A stretch of DNA of 64,000 nt from Populus alba (lineage: Eukaryota > Streptophyta > Magnoliopsida > Malpighiales > Salicaceae). The number at the start of each line of letters is the position of its first letter. The first letter of the stretch is position 1. This document shows, piece by piece, positions 57,453-64,000 of the stretch. The translations under genes and the position numbers were made by a program. The notes beneath the pieces are model-generated. The model saw only the letters and a list, made by a program, of their open reading frames with translations, was not told the DNA's origin and made no database searches. The stretch is taken from assembly GCF_005239225.2 (NCBI RefSeq), contig NC_133284.1, positions 53,010,416-53,074,415 on the forward strand. The letters are read 5' to 3'.

Positions 57453-58499
57453 AGACTTTATTATTATTATTTTAAAAAAAATAAACTTGTAAAATTTAAA
57501 AGTTCATACTTGCAGTTCATTTTCATTCATTAAAAATTGTGTTTTTTAATTATTATGTTTTTAGCTTCCGTCTACATTAAAATATTTTACGCGACAAAAG
57601 CTCAAACCTAAAAACTTTATGTTTTTTAACTGTAGAAGAAGACAACATAGAGAAAATCAAAACAAAATACCATGACCAATTATGAAACATGTTAATAGAA
57701 AAGGTTGAAATAAAAAAATAAGGTGGATTTTGTTTTTTTTAATTTTAAATTGCACTATGTAAATTGCACTATGTGAATTTTGTTTTAAACGGTTGTTTTA
57801 TTATTGTCATATATATGATGTATCTTAGAACACCTACTTTTGTCTTTTTCTTCGTCTCCCACTTGTCCCTGTTTTGTCTTTTAAAAATTCTAACGCTCCA
57901 CTACTTTCGGTGGAGTTTAGAGATTTTTTTTTACGCAAACCGTTGACTCAGCCACAGTTGCTGTTGGGAACCAAGGATTCCTTACCATGGACATAACATT
58001 TTAAAAAAGAAAAAGGCAAAAAAAAAAAAAAAAACTACAACCATATCATGGTGCATCTTGGACCACCGTATCAAAAGATGAGATTACTTTGCTTTTTTTA
58101 TATGATAAAAAAAATATAAAATTAATTTATAATTAATTCAATATTAACAAATAAAATTTAATAAAAAAGCTCAACATTAAAAAATAAAATTAATACATGC
58201 CCTTCTGCTTGTCTTCATCCTGAATACTGTCACTTTGATTATAAGAACTTGCATCAAGTAAATTGGTTAAGAAAAACTTATTGCATTGAATTAAAATGGG
58301 TGTTGATGTTATTGATTGGTTGAAACTTGGGTTTTTGGTAATAGAGTTGTCAGGAATGGAGCCAATTCTCTCGGGAGCAAGAACCACAGGAGCTCTAGAT
58401 AAGGTTTATCCTTTCCTTTGAATTTCTTCTTAAATGCAAGATGATTAAGTGATGTTAAATTATATATAAATAACTAGTATCAAAGGAATACTGCGTCCA
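57453..58499. other. AT-rich non-coding DNA with an unrecognised short frame
   Basis: A 65-codon minus-strand frame at 58,190-58,387 (SPERIG-like text: LAPERIGSIPDNSITKNPSF) is more protein-like than its surroundings, but I do not recognise it and see no splice partner. The rest is AT-rich. Confidence 0.4.
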
Positions 58500-58745
58500 A
58501 GAAATAAATTGATTTTGGAATTCCCTTAGATAAAATGACTTAATTAGGGCGGGTTAAAGGAATTTCCAAGAAATAAATTGCCTGGGTCGCTGGAATTCCC
58601 CAAGATAAATTGTCTTTGAGGTGGATTAAAGGAAGTTTCATCAAATAAATTGCCTTAAAGGAGGTTAAAGGAAGTCCTTGTAATAATTGCCTTTTGGGGC
58701 AGGATAATGAAATTTCTTGTATAATTGCTTTCGGGTAAGATAATG
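58500..58745. repeat. degenerate ~36-bp tandem repeat
   Basis: The motif AAATAAATTGCCT recurs at about 58,502, 58,535, 58,572, 58,604, 58,640, 58,681 and 58,721 (spacings 32-41 bp), alternating with GGTTAAAGGAAGT/GGAATTCCC. There is no coding sense. Confidence 0.65.
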
Positions 58746-59500
58746 GAATAATATTGGAAAAAATGAGTAGTAGCAGAGAAATCAACAAGGCATTTCTGTT
58801 TGTTCAAGCTTCTGGGTTTCCTTTGCATAAACAATTCATAAAAAGTCTAATGCTCCACTAATTTCCTCACCCAATTAGGCATAAGTTTTAAAAAGAAAGG
58901 AAAAGAAAAACTGGCCCCACTACGCGCCATCCCGTTTGCAATCCATTAATTACAAAGAAGTGGAAAGTAAAAGGAAGGAAATGATTATGTTTATGTCTCT
59001 TGTACTTTCGAAACAATGAAAGCAAAAGCATTAGTAGGACAAGGTAAGTTTGTCATCTAAGGATAAAACTCAAGCAATTAAAAGTAATTTTCTATGATGA
59101 TCATCTCTGTCACACATTCGGGTAATATGATTGACCTATTACAATATTTTAAAAAAAAAAATACTAAAAGAAATATGTTTTTAATGGCAACCAGAGTGCG
59201 GTTACTTTTTTTCATCCCTCTTTTTTGGTTTTATTTTATTTCAGTCCTTCAATTCTTTTTCTTTTCCTATTTCATCGAGTTTCTTTGCTCTTGAGTTGTT
59301 GTGCTTGCCCTCGAATATGCATTATGCTAGGAATTACAATTACATTACAGAAAGTCGATTGTTATGGATAATGAGTTATTTAGTTAATTATAAAAGATTT
59401 TAGGTAAAAATGATGATTTTGAGTTGTGATTTATTCAAATGGTGAATTTAAGTTAGAAATCTTGATATATCAATAGGTTATCTGTGTAAATTCTGGGTTT
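58746..59500. other. non-coding DNA
   Basis: No gene recognised. The 66-codon frame at 59,094-59,294 is low-complexity and hydrophobic. Confidence 0.5.
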
Positions 59501-59935
59501 GAGGTTCAATATTATGAAATTTCAGCTTAGTCCCTCAATTTGTGAAAACTATAGTTTAGTCCCTGAACTTTAGAAAAATTAGAGATTGATCCCTGGAGCA
59601 TAATCCGAGATTGAAAAAATTAAAGTTAAATTATGGGCAGAATTCCAGTATAGTTATGAATTTATGATATTTTCACTTTGGTCCTCCAATTTGATGAAAT
59701 TACAATTTGACCCTAGAATTTTGATAAAATTCTATAATGGTCCTTGGAGTATAATTTGAGATTCTGGGCAGAATTTAGAATGAATTATGGGCAGAATTCC
59801 AGTATAGTCATGAATTTATGATATTTTTAGTTTGGTCCTTCAATTTGATAAAATTATAATTTGATCCCTAAAAATATGATAAAATTCCATATTGGTCCCT
59901 AACTTTAATATTAGATTTTTCAGATTGTTTTGATG
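59501..59935. repeat. retroelement-like tandem repeat (TTTGGTCC..CAATTTG units)
   Basis: A unit with ATTATGGGCAGAATTCCAGT, TATGAATTTATGATATTTT and TTTGGTCCT.CAATTTG occurs twice, about 154 bp apart (59,630 and 59,784), preceded by TTTAGTCCCT variants. Such stretches are common in plant LTRs and their leaders. No element borders are visible. Confidence 0.55.
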
Positions 59936-62555
59936 AATAATTGATGTTTATTTAGTGAATTATTATCAAGTCTCATTATTTGTTTTATTATGAATTACAT
60001 TTTTGAAAAACCATTAACTTGGTGGGTTTTTGAGAAAAATAACTAGTTCAGTTAAAAAATATATAGGGTTATGAAATAAACTCTTAGTTAAGTGTATTAA
60101 ATAGATTGTATATTCTTTCCAGATTGGTCAAAGTAATTCCAAGCAGATACCTTGTTGGCTAGTGCTAGAGAATCCAAGAGGGTGTTCATTAAAGAGAGAA
60201 CAGGCTGAGAATCTTTTTTTCACGTTGCTGTATAGCATGTGAAGTTGTTTTCATTGGCTAGGAGTAGCCCCACCCTCCTGTTAGATTGCTTCTTTTTTAT
60301 TATTATTATTTAGTCTTGACCGATTAAATAAGCTGGTTTTTATATGAATTATATAAGGAAAACAAGCAATGATAACAAACAAGAATATATATAATGAAAA
60401 AAATACATCATTATGTTGAAATGAAGGATGGAATTATAAACAATTTTTTGTTTTATAAAAGGGTTAGAAAGAAAATAAATAATCATAAGAATAAGGATCA
60501 AACTAGAATTATAAGAATAAGAATTTCTCAATGTATTTTTTTTACATTAAAAAAATTCTAAATATAAATCGAAAAACTTATACATGCATCAAATTAAATA
60601 AATCACAAACAATTGGGTAAATAAATGAAAAAAATAAAGTCATTACCAATAATTAAAAATGCAAGTGGAAAAAATTAAGAAAACAAATATATAAATAAAG
60701 TATTTAATATTGTAACATAGATCATTTATCAGGTTATATTTAATGAATTTGTTTACTAAAATCAATCTATAATAGAAATCAACACACACATAATTTTTTT
60801 TTTAATATCATAAAAGAAAAAAAAAACTATGCAAGGCTACACATATTCAAATTATTATAAAAATTAAATACTTAATCTATCTGAAATATATAAAAATATT
60901 TATAGATAAATATTATTAACCTCTTAAAAAATTAAACAAAAGCAATAAATTTAAAATAATTGAAGAAAGACTACATAAGACCAAAAAACAAATCATAGAA
61001 AAGGGGTATTAATGATAACATCATTTTAAAAATTATTTTCAAAAAATATATATAAAAATTATTAGGACTTATTATTTAATAACTTAAAAAAGGATGATAA
61101 ACTAAAATAAATTTTGTAAATAAATGGTATAGCTGCCATCTATTTTAGCTGAGTTTTTTTACTTCAGTTCCTTGTCTTTTAATTCAACTCTTCTCCTTCA
61201 AAAACAATATGCAATTGGACTCTAATTTTAATTAAAAATGATTAATTATAAAAAAAACATTTCAAGTATAAAATTGAAAGTTTTCAAATGAGACATTATT
61301 ATTCTCCACAATTAAATGAGTCTAAGTGAGTGGTAATGAACATAAAACCCCATTTTCTTTTAATTTATACTATAATTTGGTACTGTGATACATACTTTTA
61401 AAAATATTTTTTATTTAAAAATATATTAAAATAATTTTTTATAGGCATATATTTTTTAAATCAACAAAAAAATTTTTTAAATCATATAAAATACTAAAAA
61501 TATATTAATTTAATATTTGTATAAATTAAATATAATTATAAAAACCACTATGATTTGGACAACCACTCTATCATCCTCTTTTTTCATACTAATTTTCATC
61601 TCCTATTCTACAGTACGTGACCTTACTTTCTTCCTTTGTCCAATTCACTTTCTTCCGTTGTCCTATTCCTTTCTTTCTCCTTTTATCATGCCGTGGTTTT
61701 AAGGTTTTTAAAGTAGTGGCAAGAGAGAGGAATTGGCTCCAAATCAGGCTTTTATGGCATGATGGCCATTGCTATTTCTATGCAAGGTTGTAAATTCTGG
61801 ATCAGTAGGTGTTTTGTTTTTTTTTAATTAGAATTGAATATTTTAATTTTGAAGTATTTTGGTGTGCCGTTCAAGATAAATTAATTATAAATTATGCAAT
61901 ACAAAAACAATATCAAATAAATATAATTTCAAAATTTAAAATATTTCTAAATAGTTAAGAATAAATGGATTTTTAACTTAAAATAATTCAACTTAAACAA
62001 AATATCAAAATATTATGAAATTAAAATGTTTTAACACAAATATTTTAAATATAAAGTCAGGTTAATATTATTAAGGTTAATGATATCTAAAGCATTTATT
62101 ATTTTGCTCAAATTCTCAAAGTATAATCTTGAAAAAAACAATATGAATATAAAAAATATATATTAGTGATAAATATAATTTAAAAAATTAATATCATTGT
62201 TAATTAAAATAGTAATAATAATTTTTAATATCATTATTTATTGAAAATAGTAATGAAAAGAAGCTTTTTATAATTAAGTGATTTAATTAATTAAATTGAA
62301 TCAGGTTCAATTTGATTCAATGACTTTTTAAAGACCGAAATGGAACATATGGAATGAAACCGGAACATTCCAAATGGAATTTAGCTGAAAAATTCAAAAT
62401 AGACTAAGATTTGAAATGAGATGAAAATTGTTTTGTTTTGTTTTATTTTTTGAATTAATATACAATGTTTTAGCCATTTCAAATGAAACAGAATGAAATT
62501 AACAACCTTGATTCTATGACAGCCATAATAGTCGGTAGGATGTGAATTTAATAAT
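59936..62555. other. AT-rich non-coding DNA
   Basis: Long AT-rich stretch with an interspersed-repeat member near 61,390-61,540. No gene, RNA gene or open frame with a recognisable domain. Confidence 0.5.
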
Positions 62556-64000
62556 GTTGTTCTTGAAAGAGTGTCACATTGAGACAACATCCAGAAAGGT
62601 AAGGTCACCATGTAAAGGGACAAAGCTCCAATTACTTTGCCACCTTCCTCGTTCTCGTGTGCTAAACTTTTCTTCTTCTTTTTCTTTTTTGGCATTGGAT
62701 TCATAAAGGAAAGATTCAAACTCGAAATTATAGCACAATAATCTTGGCCCAAGATTAGCTTTACGAGCTTGTTTGGCAGTGTGATTATGATTATTTTTCA
62801 AATAATTTTTCATGTCAAAATACATGTCAATGATTTTTTTTTATTTTTAAAAAATCATTTTTGATATCAGCACATCAAAATGGTTTGAAAATACTAAAAG
62901 TATATTAATTTAAAATTAATAAAAAAAATTAAATTTTTTCAAAAACAATTTTAAAATATAGAAACAAATATTGCATTTAGCTTATGATAGGAAGACTCAT
63001 AGGTACTACTCTTACAAGTGCAACACAAAGGGATAGAAACGTATTTTAGAGATAAAAATATAAAATTTCTTTATATTACGTTTAAATTTGATATTTGTTC
63101 TCTTTCACTCTAAATCGTGTTTAAAAATATATAGTGGTTATTTTTTAAAATGATTTTTATTCAGAAATGTATTAAAATAATATTTTTTTATTTTTTAAAA
63201 ATTATTTTTGATATTAATACATTAAAACAATCAAAAAATTATAATTTTTTTATATATAATTTTACTCAAGCTCTAGCTTTTGTTAATTGATAGTAAAAGA
63301 ATGGGCATCAATGTAATAAATCCCAATGAATAGAATCATGCACAAATGACACCCTTTTTAAGGTGCATCCCCTCACAATTTTGCATGCGCAAAAAGTCTT
63401 GGACCAAAAAATTCACACGAAAAGAAGCATCGTATCATTGTCACTCACATAGACAACTTTTCTTTCTTTCTTCTTCGTTGTCCTGATCCTATGTTATAGT
63501 TTTATAATATGATCAATTGATTTAATATTTTTCCCTTCCACCTTGGACCATCTCATTCATAGTTGTACTGTAAATATAAATATATTGTGACACAGAAGAA
63601 ATGGAAATAATGTTTGCACATGTAGTGGCATAGTTGCAACATGGTATAACCTATTACGAGTCTTGTTTGTAAAATATTATTAGATTATTTTTTAAAAAAA
63701 AAATTGTTTTGAAATGTATTAAAATAATATTTTTTAAGATTTTTAATATGAGCACATCAAAACAATAAAAAAAATACTAAAAAATATTAATTTAAAACTT
63801 AAAAAACTAAAACAAACTTTATAAACCACGATCTAACTGTATAAACAAACACACTCTGCATGTAGATGTCAGAGAGTTGGTTTGTCTCACTCCTAGGTGA
63901 GGCTGGAATTAGTAGTAGTACTACTAGTTATTTGACCCGCGCTTCATCACTGGTCAATTTTTTTTTATTTTTTTTTAAATATATATGCAAACTTTTTACG
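62556..64000 (+). repeat. distant duplicate of 47,295-48,830 (includes 0.92-kb segment copy 3)
   Basis: Begins CTTGAAAGAGTGTCACATTG and runs colinear with 47,295-48,347, then from 63,566 with the start of the 0.92-kb segment, to the window end. An extra AT-rich repeat insertion differs at 62,770-62,970. Same orientation, about 15.2 kb apart. Confidence 0.8.

Noticed and set aside
58190..58387. Candidate small gene on the minus strand
   Set aside because: 65 codons without a recognised domain, splice sites or promoter; kept only as a remark.

Overview
This window is nuclear plant DNA, from a eudicot and most probably a tree of the poplar/willow family (Populus or Salix). That placement is an inference from the type of disease-resistance LRR module, the CCCGGGTCAACCC-type transposons and the AT-rich interspersed repeats. 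The DNA is AT-rich, genes are split by GT..AG introns, and most of the sequence is transposon-derived. Two runs of exactly 500 N (15,711-16,210 and 53,501-54,000) are assembly gaps.

The backbone is a large, imperfect inverted duplication. The left arm (about 1,243-13,391) and the right arm (about 28,258-45,513) each carry a copy of one nuclear gene for a P-class pentatricopeptide repeat (PPR) protein, probably organelle-targeted and most like Arabidopsis At1g30610 (EMB2279). The left copy is on + and the right copy on -. Both copies are broken, in different places. The left has a frameshift and has lost the end of exon 1 plus exon 2. The right has lost the start of exon 1 and carries three nonsense codons. 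The right arm was later lengthened by two Ty1/copia insertions in introns: a compact element with an intact 526-aa Gag-protease frame (32,018-35,179) and a decayed full-pol element with a scrambled 3' end (about 37,547-41,450).

Between the arms lie the C-terminal end of a CC-NB-LRR resistance gene on - (13,590-14,342), an indel-ridden tandem array of its LRR module running into the first gap, and a decayed Ty3/gypsy element of the Tat/Ogre group (16,211-27,547). The Tat element has a coiled-coil ORF, gag, protease, RT-RNase H, a second (archaeal-type) RNase H, integrase, a 3' untranslated hairpin array, a polypurine tract and a 2.65-kb 3' LTR. About 25 short hairpins in the 3' UTR keep their stems paired although the stem sequences differ. 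This is the most unusual signal in the window.

From 45.5 kb to the end no intact gene is visible. The region holds a non-coding segment present three times (45.9, 48.3 and 63.6 kb), the tails of two copia elements (49.7-51.1 kb), a direct repeat next to the second gap, and a cluster of GC-rich hAT-like elements. One of these (54,347-56,386, with a clear 8-bp target duplication) carries a fragment of an LRR receptor-like kinase gene. AT-rich DNA with decayed retroelement pieces follows. Most of the window's history can be read as duplication, transposon insertion and end-joining repair with microhomology or copied filler DNA.
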